Shown: positions 49,089 to 59,082, numbered from the stretch's first letter. The stretch: 64,000 nucleotides of DNA from UBA10107 sp963835585 (GCA_963835585.1 CAWIGF010000001.1:1-64000), one strand, 5' to 3'. The notes: a model not told the origin generated them from the sequence alone. A program made the numbers and translations.

Positions 49089-49424
49089 TTGGAAGATTAC
49101 ACAAAAACGCAAACAAAGGAAGTAAGATACAGAAATATTCCGCTTCCCGTTGGAAAAGTTCCCCGCAATCTTGGATTTGCAAAAGCATACATCGACAATG
49201 TAGTTCCAAAGCTTTATTCAGTTTTCAGAACAAGAAATTTGAATAAAATACGGCTGGTTGCAAGAAAAATCGCATACTCCGATGTCGACCTGGTTGCGCG
49301 AGCTAGCGAAGAACCTGATGCTTCATACCTTGAAGGAATATTAAGAATGAAGCCGCCCACGGCAAAACGCCTTGGAAAGATTCTTGTAAAGAATTACCAT
49401 GTCCACTTCAAAGAAGCCAAATAA
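49089..49424 (+). CDS. Unknown basic protein
   Basis: A 111-residue protein read from a TTG (EDYTKTQTKEVRYRNIPLPV follows). It has a helix-rich body with RASEEPDASYLEGILRMKPP, which recalls helix-hairpin or AlbA-like nucleic-acid binders, not proven. No in-frame ATG is available; AATTTATAAG at 49055-49064 lies about 27 bases upstream of the TTG, so a leaderless TTG start is likely. Confidence 0.6.
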   Translation: MEDYTKTQTKEVRYRNIPLPVGKVPRNLGFAKAYIDNVVPKLYSVFRTRNLNKIRLVARKIAYSDVDLVARASEEPDASYLEGILRMKPPTAKRLGKILVKNYHVHFKEAK

Positions 49425-49425
49425 A

Positions 49426-50139
49426 TTACTTCAGTTTGTTTATCCTTCCAAAATAATATACATCCTTGTTTTCTACAATGAATATCTCGAAGTTCTGCAT
49501 TTTCAGCAAAGGACTTAGGAAATTTCCCTGCAATACATCAGTTCCCTCAGTCAACAGATTCATCGATGGAATGACTATCAAAGTGCGTCCCTTGTACTTT
49601 CCTTTCAGGAAACATTTGAATTTCTCCGCCTTCCTTTCTTCGCGCAATGTTATCGCGGGATGCTCATGCCCCATTATTATCGTCTTTATCTTTTTAGGCA
49701 TCTCGGGAACATGATCGCCGTGCACGAACAATATGTCTCCTGAAGAATATTCTTTCACAATCTCTAAATTTCTTTTCTTCGCAACAGGACCGAGCATAGG
49801 ATCGTGATTGCCCTTCAACATGATTATTTTTTCGCAGTGCTGCGAGAGATAATCAAAGAATCTTAGCAAATCCCTCCACTCCTGTTCTGATATCCTTCCG
49901 AATTCGTGCTTTAGATCTCCAGTAATCAGTATTGTCTCAGGCTTCACCTTGGAGAATATGAAATCGAAGTGCTCCAGGAGATCCTTCAGATGAAATTTTG
50001 GGACTAATGTGCCCCTCTTCTGATGTTCTTCCTCTATTCCAAGATGTATATCAGAAATCACAAGCAGCTTCTGCCGTCTTAGATAGAGCGAAAGGTCGAC
50101 TATTTCTATGCCTTTTATTATTTCCATTGCAATATTCAT
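49426..50139 (-). CDS. Archaeal metallophosphoesterase (SbcD-related)
   Basis: A 237-residue calcineurin-type phosphoesterase with all metal motifs: VISDIHLGIEEEHQ (D-x-H), ILITGDLKHEF (GD), MLKGNHDPML (GNHD), FVHGDHVPEM and IIMGHEHPAI (GHxH). It resembles the archaeal SbcD-related family (TIGR00024), which in many genomes is linked to Lhr-type helicases; an Lhr gene lies 3.7 kb downstream. It probably acts on DNA or nucleotides in repair. The start could also be 50127 or 50154. Confidence 0.9.
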   Translation of the reverse strand: MNIAMEIIKGIEIVDLSLYLRRQKLLVISDIHLGIEEEHQKRGTLVPKFHLKDLLEHFDFIFSKVKPETILITGDLKHEFGRISEQEWRDLLRFFDYLSQHCEKIIMLKGNHDPMLGPVAKKRNLEIVKEYSSGDILFVHGDHVPEMPKKIKTIIMGHEHPAITLREERKAEKFKCFLKGKYKGRTLIVIPSMNLLTEGTDVLQGNFLSPLLKMQNFEIFIVENKDVYYFGRINKLK

Positions 50140-50216
50140 GTCACTTTTATGCATTTAAAGGCTATGCTTTTATTCAAAGGTAAGCTTTATAAAATGACCA
50201 ATTATTCGCTGTCCAA

Positions 50217-51713
50217 ATGACAGGAATCACATACTATAGCACAAACGACAAATCGAAAAGGGTCAATTTCAAGACAGCCTTACTTACAGGACAGCCGGAT
50301 GATTATGGCCTTTACATGATTCCAAGATCAGAAATTCCAAAAATCCCTATTGAAAAAATACAAGAAATGCCCAATAAAACGTATGCCCAGATTGCATTTG
50401 ATGTTTTAAATCCTTATCTTCAATCAGAAATTTCTCGAAAAGATCTGCGTGAGTTGCTCAGGGATGCATACAGTAGAACCATCATTCCGACGTACATCCG
50501 AAAGATTGATTACAAGACGAATGTCATGTGGCTTTCGCAAGGTCCGACATACTCATTCAAGGATTACGCAGCACGGTTCTTCGGAAGAGCGCTAAATTAT
50601 TTCTTAGAAAAGGAAGACAAAAAAAAGACTGTTTTAGTGGCGACAAGCGGAGATACAGGAGGAGCAGTTGCCGATGCGCTTTGTGGCTTGCCCAGTGTAG
50701 ATAATATAATTTTCTTTCCAAAAGATTTGATAAGTCCTGGTCAAAGAAGACAGATGACTACCTTACGCAAAAATATATATGCATTTGAAGTCAATGGTAA
50801 TTTCGACGTCTGCCAGGCTCTCGTCAAGAATCTTCTTGGGGACAGAGAATTTGCAAGAAATACATTTGGAGATTATGACAGGATAACTTCCGCGAATTCC
50901 ATAAGTCTTGGAAGGCTGCTTCCACAGGCAGTATACTCTTTCTTTGCATATTCACGGGTTTCAAAAGGAGATCCCATATTAGTTAGCATACCATCTGGAA
51001 ATTTTGGCGACATGATGGGAACGGTCATAGCAAAAGAAATGGGGTTGCCAGTAGAAAAGATTGTCTGTGGTGTAAATGAGAACACGGAATTTCCTGAATT
51101 CCTCAAGACATGAAAATATGAAGTTAGACCTTCAAAAAAATCTCCTTCATCAGCAATGATTGTCGCTCATCCTAGCAATTTAGCGAGACTGATTGATTTC
51201 TACGGCGGACACATGTTTGACAAAATACATCCAGTTACAAAAAAACCTGTGCGAAAGGGTATTATTGACAAGATGCCCAATATGAAATCAATGAGAGAAG
51301 ATATTTTCTCTGTCGGAGTTGACAATAATCAGCACTACAAGACAATGAAAGAAGCGTACTATCAACACAACATCGTCCTTGACCCCCACGGAGCAGTCGC
51401 ATGGCGGGCACTTGAAATATTCAATTCAACAGGGCCCCAAAAGATAAAGAACTTTTACAGATTTCTCAAAGGAGAATATGAACGGCATTCAGTGATATAT
51501 GAAACGGCTCATCCTGGAAAATTTCCAGAGGATATCAAAACAGCTATTGACTTATCTGTTATTATTCCTGAGAGGATGAGGGAGCAAGCGAAATTAGAAG
51601 AAAGATTGTACTCGATCAAAAGCAATCCCCAGGAAACAGAAAACGGATTAGAGCCAAGCGATGAACAAATAAATGAAGTAAAGAACAAGATAAGAGAGCT
51701 AAAATTAAAATAA
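50217..51713 (+). pseudogene. thrC: Threonine synthase interrupted by an in-frame TGA
   Basis: Two frames in the same phase (50217-51113 and 51156-51713) together give a 498-codon threonine synthase (class II, PLP enzyme converting phosphohomoserine to threonine). The PLP lysine lies in SFKDYAARFFGR, the phosphate cup in ATSGDTGGAV, and SIPSGNFGDMMG is intact. The only break is TGA at 51111-51113 in FLKT-stop-KYEVRPS, where relatives have Gly (GGA to TGA by one base). Reading continues without a frameshift through AMIVAHPSNLARLI. It may be a recent nonsense mutation, a sequencing error or readthrough. A CTTTATAAAA box 27 bases before the ATG supports the start. Confidence 0.85.
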
Positions 51714-52403
51714 TTTCTTCAAGATATCTATTGTGAATAAGAACGTCGCATGTGCCTGCTCTTTCGAAGGCTGGAAAGGAGATTGCTTTTTATGAACAGA
51801 AAATATTCTCACATTATTGATGAGATGAATCTGCTGCGTCAGAGAAGGATCTATCTCTATGCCTGATTCCCTTAATTTGGATATTATGTTTCCCAACCCT
51901 ATTCCTGGACTGGTTTCAAGCAGGTCTTTTCCAGTCGCGTCGAAATATTTCCTGTGCAAGGCAGTCTCAAGAACTCTTGCGCAAAGAATCATCGAAGATC
52001 TGAACGCGCCGGCATTGAAACATTTTTCAACTTCCGCAAGATCGAAGAACACATCATCGCGTATTTCAGAGGGAAGGTTCAGCGATAATGACGCTGATTT
52101 TGCGTCCGTCTGCTCTTGTTTCGGGATGGACAAGGCTCCGACAATCCCCAGCATGCCTTTCGAATCCCCTTTGACAAACATGCTTTCGAGTTCCACCACT
52201 TTTTTCTTTATCTCATCATCAGAATCTATTGTAGCTTCCTTTATTTTATTAAGATTGTTCTTGATGATTGTCCTGTAATAATCGCCCCTCTGATCTTTGT
52301 AGTCAAGGACCTTCTTTTTTGCAATGGATGATACTAAAGAAATGTTGTGATTCAATACTGCAATAAGCGCCATTTTCAGGTCTTCTATCGGATCAAAGCT
52401 CAC
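51705..52403 (-). CDS. HEPN/DUF4145-like protein
   Basis: A 232-residue helical protein. The C-terminal part (CFNAGAFRSSMILCARVLET, then HLINNVRIFSVHKKQSPFQP) matches DUF4145/HEPN-type helices, often found in restriction or defence-linked proteins, though also in housekeeping ones. The R-x4-6-H motif is not clear. The N-terminal 90 residues are a separate helical unit. It overlaps the 3' end of thrC by nine bases. Confidence 0.65.
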   Translation of the reverse strand: MSFDPIEDLKMALIAVLNHNISLVSSIAKKKVLDYKDQRGDYYRTIIKNNLNKIKEATIDSDDEIKKKVVELESMFVKGDSKGMLGIVGALSIPKQEQTDAKSASLSLNLPSEIRDDVFFDLAEVEKCFNAGAFRSSMILCARVLETALHRKYFDATGKDLLETSPGIGLGNIISKLRESGIEIDPSLTQQIHLINNVRIFSVHKKQSPFQPSKEQAHATFLFTIDILKKLF

Positions 52404-52488
52404 GAAACATCATGAAGCAAAGCAGTATTTAAAGGTTATGAAGAGGGCAGGTAACAAAATATTTAAAGAAAGTTACAAGAATATATGC

Positions 52489-53175
52489 ATGAAAAGAATA
52501 TTACTAGTGCTATTGCTTCTTTTGATTCCTTTTGCATATGCCCAGAAGAATCAGAACGATTCCATACTGCAGGCACAGAAGGCAAATCTTGATTTCCACG
52601 CTGCAACGTTCATATCTGAAATGGACAACATAATACAGTTCGCGGCATCAAACAACATAACAACCGATGACCTGAATAAAACCGAATCAGACTTTGAAAC
52701 TAATCTTCAAAAAGGACTGGGCAGCCAAACAACAGCTGATCTTGCCGCGATAAATTCAGAAATGAAGACATCCGCGAATGACTTTGTAAATGAGACAGAT
52801 ATTCTGCTGGGCAGTTATTCGTATGAAATAAACACAGTTGCATTGAAATTCTCCGATAATCAAAATAAAATAATAACTGAAAAAGAACAAGCTGCGGTAT
52901 TGGCGGACAAAGGAGTGCTAAAAGATGCATTTGACCAGAAAATACAAGACCTGACTGCAGAAATTAATAGTAACACAGAGAAAGGCAAGAGCAGCGTCAT
53001 TGCTAATTATCTTCTTGGAAAGTTCAAGGAGCAGGAACAGAGCATAGATTCTATGAACGTAACAATATCAGGACAGCCGACAGCAAACTTCATTACGAGC
53101 TTATTTTCTGTAATAAGTCAGAAGTTCACGGAAATAAAAGCATATTTTGAGACAAACAAAGTAGGTGCAAAATAA
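52489..53175 (+). CDS. Secreted coiled-coil protein
   Basis: A 228-residue exported protein with signal peptide MKRILLVLLLLLIPFAYAQ followed by helical, Asn/Gln-rich coiled-coil segments throughout. No C-terminal anchor. An AATATTTAAAG box about 27 bases before 52489 sets the start over 52438. Its TAA shares bases with the next ATG (TAATG). Confidence 0.65.
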   Translation: MKRILLVLLLLLIPFAYAQKNQNDSILQAQKANLDFHAATFISEMDNIIQFAASNNITTDDLNKTESDFETNLQKGLGSQTTADLAAINSEMKTSANDFVNETDILLGSYSYEINTVALKFSDNQNKIITEKEQAAVLADKGVLKDAFDQKIQDLTAEINSNTEKGKSSVIANYLLGKFKEQEQSIDSMNVTISGQPTANFITSLFSVISQKFTEIKAYFETNKVGAK

Positions 53176-53456
53176 TGAGACGTAAAATTATTCTCATTGT
53201 TGTGTTGGCAATCCTTGTTAGTGCGTGTACAACTGTCGATCTGAGCAAAGTGAAAAGCATTGAAACAATTGCTGCAAATGACACTGGAAAAGTCATATCA
53301 CAAGTGCAGAATAGTTCTATTGTAAATACAACCCAAACAATAGTATCCAATGTTGAAACTGACGTAAATCAGGGATCAAACTACGATACGCCAAGCATAG
53401 TGACCAGCAGGATACTGAATGAAGTTGACACAGGAAGCTTCGGTGACATAAAATAA
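53175..53456 (+). CDS. Small lipoprotein
   Basis: A 93-residue lipoprotein. MRRKIILIVVLAILVSACTT has a clear lipobox (Cys18). The mature 75 residues are polar and probably disordered. It is coupled to the previous gene and abuts the ASCH gene, so all three form an operon. Confidence 0.65.
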   Translation: MRRKIILIVVLAILVSACTTVDLSKVKSIETIAANDTGKVISQVQNSSIVNTTQTIVSNVETDVNQGSNYDTPSIVTSRILNEVDTGSFGDIK

Positions 53457-53888
53457 ATGGATCACATCGCAATAATGAAGAAGTCGTGGGGGCTTACCGA
53501 AAAGATTCTTTCCGGGAAAAAGAAAGTAGAATCTCGATGGTATAAATTCAAACATGCTCCTTGGGATAAAATCAAGAAGAATGAAACCATTTACTTTAAG
53601 GATTCTGGAGAGCCAATCACAATAAAGGCAAAAGTTGAAAAAGTCATCCAAATTCCAAACTTGACCAAGAATAAAGTCAATGAAATTTTATTGAGATATG
53701 GGGAAAATGATGGACTCACGCAAGATCAGCTTCCTAAATTCTTCGAGATTTTCAAGGACAAGAGATATTGCATGCTTATTTTCCTCAAGAATCCGCAAAA
53801 AATAAAGTTATTTACAATCAATAAGAAAGGGTATGGCATTATGAGCGCATGGATCTCAGTAGACAACATCAAAAAAATAATCAATTAA
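53457..53888 (+). CDS. ASCH/PUA-like protein
   Basis: A 143-residue protein: MKKSWGLTEKILSGKKKVES then RWYKFKHAPWDKIKKNETIY and FKDSGEPITIKAKVEKVIQI, the typical ASCH-domain opening with its SGKKxxESR motif. ASCH domains are beta-barrels thought to bind RNA, and some hydrolyse modified nucleosides. It starts right after the lipoprotein stop, and its end overlaps the Lhr gene by eight bases. Confidence 0.82.
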   Translation: MDHIAIMKKSWGLTEKILSGKKKVESRWYKFKHAPWDKIKKNETIYFKDSGEPITIKAKVEKVIQIPNLTKNKVNEILLRYGENDGLTQDQLPKFFEIFKDKRYCMLIFLKNPQKIKLFTINKKGYGIMSAWISVDNIKKIIN

Positions 53889-56800
53889 TCTCTTTGTTCG
53901 CCCTTATCAGGAATTTTATCAACTCATCGGGCCATACTTTTGGTATTGCTCCCTTTAGAAGCTCATCAAGCCACTTCTTGAATGAGATGTGGAATGCCTT
54001 CCTTTCTCCTGCAATCAATCTCCTGATTTCATAGACTATGTCTGCATCCAGCTTTACTTTTCTTGTGACCTCGTTCAATTGCTGGTTCAGGAAATCCTCT
54101 TCCCTGCTTATTTTCTTACTAGGAGTTATTCCAAGCCTTGTGAAAATGAAATTTCTCAGTTCTGGAGACCAGCTCTGCTCTATTTCTTTCTGGTATCTTA
54201 GAATACCGCGCTTCAAATCATCTCTTGGTTCATATACTGGATCATCAATCATCCTGAACATCTCTTCCTTTGAATTTCCAGGAACATGCTTTAGATATCT
54301 CACAGCCATCTTCAACTGACCTTCTTTGCTCTCCATCTCCCTTCTTCTCTTTTCCTCGACATTCTTCCAGAATTCGTTATAATCTATTTTTTGCAGTTTT
54401 CCCTCCGGCTTTAATCCGCGCTTCATTTCTATTGAAGTTATGACCTGCTCGTGCATTCGTTTCAGGAATTCCATCCTGTCTTCAACTCGCAAAACATCCA
54501 GATAACCCTGCAAGACAAGCATGAACGAAAATGGAGATGGGACGTTTGTCGTTATCTCCTGTATCTTGACTTTCTTGTCGTGTATCCATTGCAACACTAA
54601 TTTCGCGTTATTTACATCCATCAAGTCTTCAAGAACTTCACGCCTTGCTTCTTTTAGGATTGGAAAATCTTCTGAAATCCTCTTAACTGCCTGCAACAAT
54701 ATCATCGAACTGACCTGCTGCCTTCCGACTCTTCTGCTTTTCCCCTTGTAAGTTCCCAATATCATTAATGCACGGGCTGCGCAATGCCTAAATCTTCTCT
54801 TAAGAATCTCAGTTTTTTCCAATGCAGCCTTCATAAGCTCCTCAAACCTTTCTGATTTCAGCAATTCAAAAGCGCGGACAGCCTGTATGGGATGCATTGA
54901 TGCTATGTAGAATCCATTATCAGAAATTCCAATCTCTACATCCCTGTGCTGTATCTTTGAAATCACGTACGCAACGGCCCTTGCCAGGCAGTCATTTACG
55001 CGCCTTCCGTACAAAGTATGAAACACCGCATATTTCTTTCCGCCTTCATCGTAATGTTCAATTAATAATTTACTTGAAGTTGGTATTATCGCAAATTCAA
55101 ACTGCTCCTTGAAATATTCATAGATTGCTTCCGCGGCATTGTCATCTACGTACAAATAATCGTTGATGAACTTCAGAATCTCGTTCTTGGTCTCTTTTTT
55201 CGCGAAATGCTCCTGCATCAGTTTCCTGAACCTTCCTATCTCGTTTGCCAGATCAAAGCTTAACGGAAGGCTTTCGGAATACCAGCTTGGAACTGTTGGT
55301 CTTCTTCCAGTGGCAGCCACAACTCGCGCAACCATTCCTGATGCATTCCTGAACTCGTATGTATTTCCTCCCAACAGGAAAACATCTCCTGTTTTCAATT
55401 TCTCCAGAAATCCTTCATCAATGGAACCGACAACGATATCTCCAACTTTCACAGAGACTCCGGACTCGGAAGGTATCGTGCCTATGTTTGTCATGTATAT
55501 CACGCGCGCCATCATTCCTTTCTTTCCTATCATTTTTGTTTTAGGATCGTACCAAATCTTAGCATAGATGTGCCTGTCTTCCAATGAGGCATATTCTCCA
55601 GCAAGATATGATATAATCTGGTCGAAATCTTCTCTTTTGAGATTTCTATAGCAGTAACTTGAGGTTATCATCTTGAAGAGATCTTCAACATTAATCATTT
55701 CCTCGAGAGCAATTCCGAATATCTGCTGGGCTAGAACATCAAGAGCATTTTCAGGAATATGCAGCCTGTCTATTTTCTTTTCCAACGCAGATTTCAACAA
55801 CACAGAACATTCAACCAGATCATCCCTGTCCATGACGATTATCCTTCCCTTGGTTGTATCATGCAGACGATGTCCGGATCTTCCAATTCGCTGCAGGCAT
55901 CTTGCAACAGATTTCGGGCTTCCCAATAAAATAACCAAATCTATGAAGCCTATATCTATTCCAAGTTCTAATGAGGTAGAACAGACTACACATTTTAATT
56001 TTCCTTCTCTTAAATTCGATTCCAGCTGGGTCCTGTGCTGTTTCGACAGAGAGCCGTGATGGGCCCCTATATTCTCAGAATAATTCTTTGGAAATCTTGT
56101 CTTAAGATGATGGACAACACGCTCCGTGCCTGATCTTGTGTTAGTGAAGATAAGTGTTGTCTTGTGCTGCTGGATAAGTTTGTCGATTAACGTGTAGGTT
56201 TCGTTGCTTACGGTGTTGTAATCGGTTGAAATGAGATTTTTTACTGGGCTTATGACCTGCAAATCAAGTTTCTTTATGCTCGGAATATCTACAACTTCGC
56301 AGCTTCTTCCATTTCCTACCAGGAATTTCGCAACTTCATCCAAAGGTGCAACAGTAGCGGACAATCCTACGCGTGCCATGCTTGGGCTTAATCTCTGCAA
56401 CCTTTCCATAGAGATGCTAAGATGAACGCCTCGCTTGTTCTCTGCCAATGCATGTATCTCATCCGCAATAAACCAATCGACGCGCTTGATGTGCTCTATA
56501 AATTTTATAGACGACAGCATTATTGCCAATGACTCAGGAGTTGTTATGAGTATGTGCGGAGAGTTTTTGAGCATCGCCGATTTTTCTGACTGCGTCGTGT
56601 CTCCTGTACGCACTGCGACTCGTATTCCGAATTTCTTTCCAGTCTGCTCTTCCATCTCATGCAACGGCTCAAGCAGATTTTTTTGGACGTCATTGTTCAG
56701 TGCCTTCAAAGGAGAAATGTAGACGACATAGACCTTGTCTTCCAATATTTTTTTTTCGCTGCAGTCTATCAGATGATTAAGAATTGATAGAAAGGCCGTC

Positions 56801-56985
56801 AACGTCTTACCGGAACCGGTACTTGCAGAAACTAATATATTCTTCCTTGAATTTATGTCTATGATGGCAAGCTTTTGCGGATCCGAGAACGTCTTGAACT
56901 TGTTCCTGAACCAATTCGAAACGATAGGGTTCAATGTAGAGAAGATAGAATCATCTGTATCCGGCTTTTGCTTATATGTTATCAT
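53881..56985 (-). CDS. lhr: Lhr-family superfamily 2 helicase
   Basis: A 1034-residue ATP-dependent helicase. Walker A is ASTGSGKT near residue 57, then AIRxG-like motif Ib, DWFIADEIHALAENKRG (DEIH box) and GLSATVAPLDEVAKF (motif III). LGSPKSVARCLQRIGRSGHR is motif VI. The C-terminal 400 residues fit the Lhr winged-helix and beta-barrel core. Archaeal Lhr acts on replication forks and RNA-DNA hybrids in repair. Length is above the archaeal Lhr-core norm of about 850-950. An SbcD-related phosphoesterase is nearby. Confidence 0.95.
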   Translation of the reverse strand: MITYKQKPDTDDSIFSTLNPIVSNWFRNKFKTFSDPQKLAIIDINSRKNILVSASTGSGKTLTAFLSILNHLIDCSEKKILEDKVYVVYISPLKALNNDVQKNLLEPLHEMEEQTGKKFGIRVAVRTGDTTQSEKSAMLKNSPHILITTPESLAIMLSSIKFIEHIKRVDWFIADEIHALAENKRGVHLSISMERLQRLSPSMARVGLSATVAPLDEVAKFLVGNGRSCEVVDIPSIKKLDLQVISPVKNLISTDYNTVSNETYTLIDKLIQQHKTTLIFTNTRSGTERVVHHLKTRFPKNYSENIGAHHGSLSKQHRTQLESNLREGKLKCVVCSTSLELGIDIGFIDLVILLGSPKSVARCLQRIGRSGHRLHDTTKGRIIVMDRDDLVECSVLLKSALEKKIDRLHIPENALDVLAQQIFGIALEEMINVEDLFKMITSSYCYRNLKREDFDQIISYLAGEYASLEDRHIYAKIWYDPKTKMIGKKGMMARVIYMTNIGTIPSESGVSVKVGDIVVGSIDEGFLEKLKTGDVFLLGGNTYEFRNASGMVARVVAATGRRPTVPSWYSESLPLSFDLANEIGRFRKLMQEHFAKKETKNEILKFINDYLYVDDNAAEAIYEYFKEQFEFAIIPTSSKLLIEHYDEGGKKYAVFHTLYGRRVNDCLARAVAYVISKIQHRDVEIGISDNGFYIASMHPIQAVRAFELLKSERFEELMKAALEKTEILKRRFRHCAARALMILGTYKGKSRRVGRQQVSSMILLQAVKRISEDFPILKEARREVLEDLMDVNNAKLVLQWIHDKKVKIQEITTNVPSPFSFMLVLQGYLDVLRVEDRMEFLKRMHEQVITSIEMKRGLKPEGKLQKIDYNEFWKNVEEKRRREMESKEGQLKMAVRYLKHVPGNSKEEMFRMIDDPVYEPRDDLKRGILRYQKEIEQSWSPELRNFIFTRLGITPSKKISREEDFLNQQLNEVTRKVKLDADIVYEIRRLIAGERKAFHISFKKWLDELLKGAIPKVWPDELIKFLIRANKEIN

Positions 56986-57046
56986 TCAAGTACGCTAATG
57001 ACAGTAAAAACTAATTAAGAAGTAATATATAAGGATTGTGACGGGA

Positions 57047-57367
57047 TTATTGGCCTTCTAGATTTTTCTGAACAATGGCAACTAGTTCTCTTGCCATGAT
57101 GCAGTCATCAAATAAATATTCATGTCCAAGTTGTTCTTCAATCGTTTTTGGATCGACACCGACTCTCCTTATTGCACCATAAACGCTGTTTTTTGTACTT
57201 TCTCCAGGAGCATAAACTCCGGAACCATGCCTGCCGCCATCAGTAAATATGCAATTAAGACACTGACTTTCAATAGCTTGACGTGAACCGGCGTTTTGAT
57301 AAATTAAAGCCAATTCTCTCTGAAATTCACTAATTTTCTGTTCTATTGTTTTTTGTTCGTTTGTCAT
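57047..57367 (-). CDS. Unknown operon protein, CLNC family
   Basis: A 106-residue protein, last of the ten-gene operon. CLNC at about residues 36-39 and a C-terminal helix (DCIMARELVAIVQKNLEG) are shared in position with the preceding gene, so the two are probably paralogues. The Cys pair could bind metal. No known family. Confidence 0.6.
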   Translation of the reverse strand: MTNEQKTIEQKISEFQRELALIYQNAGSRQAIESQCLNCIFTDGGRHGSGVYAPGESTKNSVYGAIRRVGVDPKTIEEQLGHEYLFDDCIMARELVAIVQKNLEGQ

Positions 57368-57368
57368 T

Positions 57369-57686
57369 TTATTCTCCTTGCACTTTTTTCAAAAGTCCTT
57401 TTTTGTTTAAAATGTCTGCAACAACATAAAATAAATCATCTTTACCAATACATCCAGAAAGGTTGTTTGTTCCAAACCGCGCATCTAATCTGTACGAATT
57501 TATTTCTTCTCTCGTTACACCGAGATTATTCAGCTCTATCAATACACCAAAGTATTCTTCTCTATTTTGAAGTCTGCGTTCTTCACTTACACAATTAAGA
57601 CAAAAATCAGTATAATCTGTCGCCCTAATCAACCCCTCTAATTGCTCTCTTACTTCTTTTCTGTCCATGTATTTTTCGTTTGTCAT
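57369..57686 (-). CDS. Unknown operon protein, CLNC family
   Basis: A 105-residue protein, paralogue of the following gene: CLNC at 29-32, a GVTREEINSYRLD segment aligned to GVDPKTIEEQLGH, and a helical end. It overlaps the methyltransferase stop by four bases. Confidence 0.6.
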   Translation of the reverse strand: MTNEKYMDRKEVREQLEGLIRATDYTDFCLNCVSEERRLQNREEYFGVLIELNNLGVTREEINSYRLDARFGTNNLSGCIGKDDLFYVVADILNKKGLLKKVQGE

Positions 57687-58417
57687 TTTTCATCACTTTT
57701 TTGTTTTATTTGATACAAAGAAAAATCTCCTAACTGAAGACCTTTGTCTGATTTTATTCTCTTTTCTTTAACAATTACCAATCCATATTTATCAACGTGT
57801 GTTGCAGGGTCATTTTCTTTTCCAGCGAAATGAAAGTACGGAGTAATATATATGCTATCTTCATCAGCAAAATGAGTTCTTAGTTCTTTGAGAAATTGTT
57901 TGAGCGTATTCGTTCCGCCAAGCATACTTTTTCTCAACATTTCGTCCTTGAAAATACTTTTTCCAAAATTTTTGGCCTCTTCAGGGAAGAATGGATGATT
58001 AAAAACAATTATGTCATATTTTCCTTGAATATTTTCAAATAAATTACTCTTGTATGTCTTGCAGATCTTACTCAAATTATGTCTTCGTATGTTTTCTTGC
58101 GTATTTTTGATTGCGTTTGGATTTATATCGCTAAAATCAACATATTTTGCACCATATATAGCCATAACAAGCCCCTGAGTTCCAGCACCGCATCCAACAT
58201 CAAGACATGTTTTTCCCAGATACAAATCTTTATTTTCATATAAATATTGCGCAAGAAGAACTCCTGAACTCATAATATCCGAGGCAAAAACGCCGCGTTC
58301 AATAATTAAATCAAGATCTGGATTTTTATCAAGCACAATTTTGCAGGTAGTAGTAGATCTATTATGCCTCTCTAGTTGTATCGCAACTTGTTTTTTCTGC
58401 GCTTCAGTTAATTTCAT
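57683..58417 (-). CDS. Methyltransferase (HemK/RsmC-like) of the small-gene operon
   Basis: A 244-residue class I methyltransferase. TCLDVGCGAGTQGLVMAIYG is motif I, VDFSDINPNAI motif II, and DIIVFNHPFFPEEA matches the (N/D)PPF motif IV of enzymes that methylate amides or exocyclic amino groups; here the first Pro is His. The substrate may be protein Gln, RNA or DNA. It lies among unknown small proteins and is coupled at both ends by four-base overlaps. Confidence 0.82.
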   Translation of the reverse strand: MKLTEAQKKQVAIQLERHNRSTTTCKIVLDKNPDLDLIIERGVFASDIMSSGVLLAQYLYENKDLYLGKTCLDVGCGAGTQGLVMAIYGAKYVDFSDINPNAIKNTQENIRRHNLSKICKTYKSNLFENIQGKYDIIVFNHPFFPEEAKNFGKSIFKDEMLRKSMLGGTNTLKQFLKELRTHFADEDSIYITPYFHFAGKENDPATHVDKYGLVIVKEKRIKSDKGLQLGDFSLYQIKQKSDEK

Positions 58418-58788
58418 TTTACCTTCTCCTTTTTTCTCATACGCTTCATCAGTATTCTCGCAATTTTACGTCTCTCTAGTTCTTTGACAACAAAATCAGC
58501 CAATTTATCTCCTTCTAAGATAGCGATTGGTTTCTCATTTCTGTGATAAGCATTTGCATCAACATATGCTTCAAGTTTATCGAGTTTATCTCCTGTTTTG
58601 ACATCTGATTCTTTTATGTACCCTTGTCTAATGTGTTCTTCACTAAGACACCATGCATCCTCGTTCTTAATAACGGGAATCATAGCATCTTCAGGAGAAT
58701 CGGCTTTAATGAATCCCTTCAAAAGATTTTGATATGCACCAATACAACCATAAGTTCGTATTCTTTCAACGACAAAATATTCATTCAT
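58414..58788 (-). CDS. Unknown operon protein
   Basis: A 124-residue protein (MNEYFVVERIRTYGCIGAYQ) with a basic C-terminal tail (RRKIARILMKRMRKKEKVK). It is coupled to its neighbours by four-base overlaps. The N-terminal 100 residues look like a small alpha-beta domain. No family recognised. Confidence 0.6.
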   Translation of the reverse strand: MNEYFVVERIRTYGCIGAYQNLLKGFIKADSPEDAMIPVIKNEDAWCLSEEHIRQGYIKESDVKTGDKLDKLEAYVDANAYHRNEKPIAILEGDKLADFVVKELERRKIARILMKRMRKKEKVK

Positions 58789-59081
58789 TTTTGTGCTTCC
58801 TTTTCGTTTTTCCCGAAATCAAGGTAATCCTTATTTATTCTTTTTTCTAACTCATCATACCAGAAACATTTCCCGACCTGTATTTTATTTATTGGAAATT
58901 TACGTTTGAGCTCATTCAGCGAATCGTATAATATATGGAGACAGATAGTGTTTTTTTCATTTCTGTCTTTCTCCATATTGCACATATCTTCCAGAGAAAT
59001 ACTGATCGAGGCGCATATCCTCAGAATTTCCTCTACTTGCCTTTTTGTATAAATTGGTTCGGTTGAAAATGTGAACCTCAT
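58785..59081 (-). CDS. Unknown operon protein
   Basis: A 98-residue protein (MRFTFSTEPIYTKRQVEEIL), helical in its N-terminal half. AGGGGAA before the ATG at 59081 sets the start; the frame to 59096 would begin inside the ribosome site. No family recognised. Confidence 0.58.
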   Translation of the reverse strand: MRFTFSTEPIYTKRQVEEILRICASISISLEDMCNMEKDRNEKNTICLHILYDSLNELKRKFPINKIQVGKCFWYDELEKRINKDYLDFGKNEKEAQK

Positions 59082-59082
59082 T

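Noticed and set aside
51111..51113. Selenocysteine or a changed genetic code at the thrC TGA
   Set aside because: The family has Gly here, not Cys, no SECIS-like hairpin is evident, and many intact genes in the window end in TGA.
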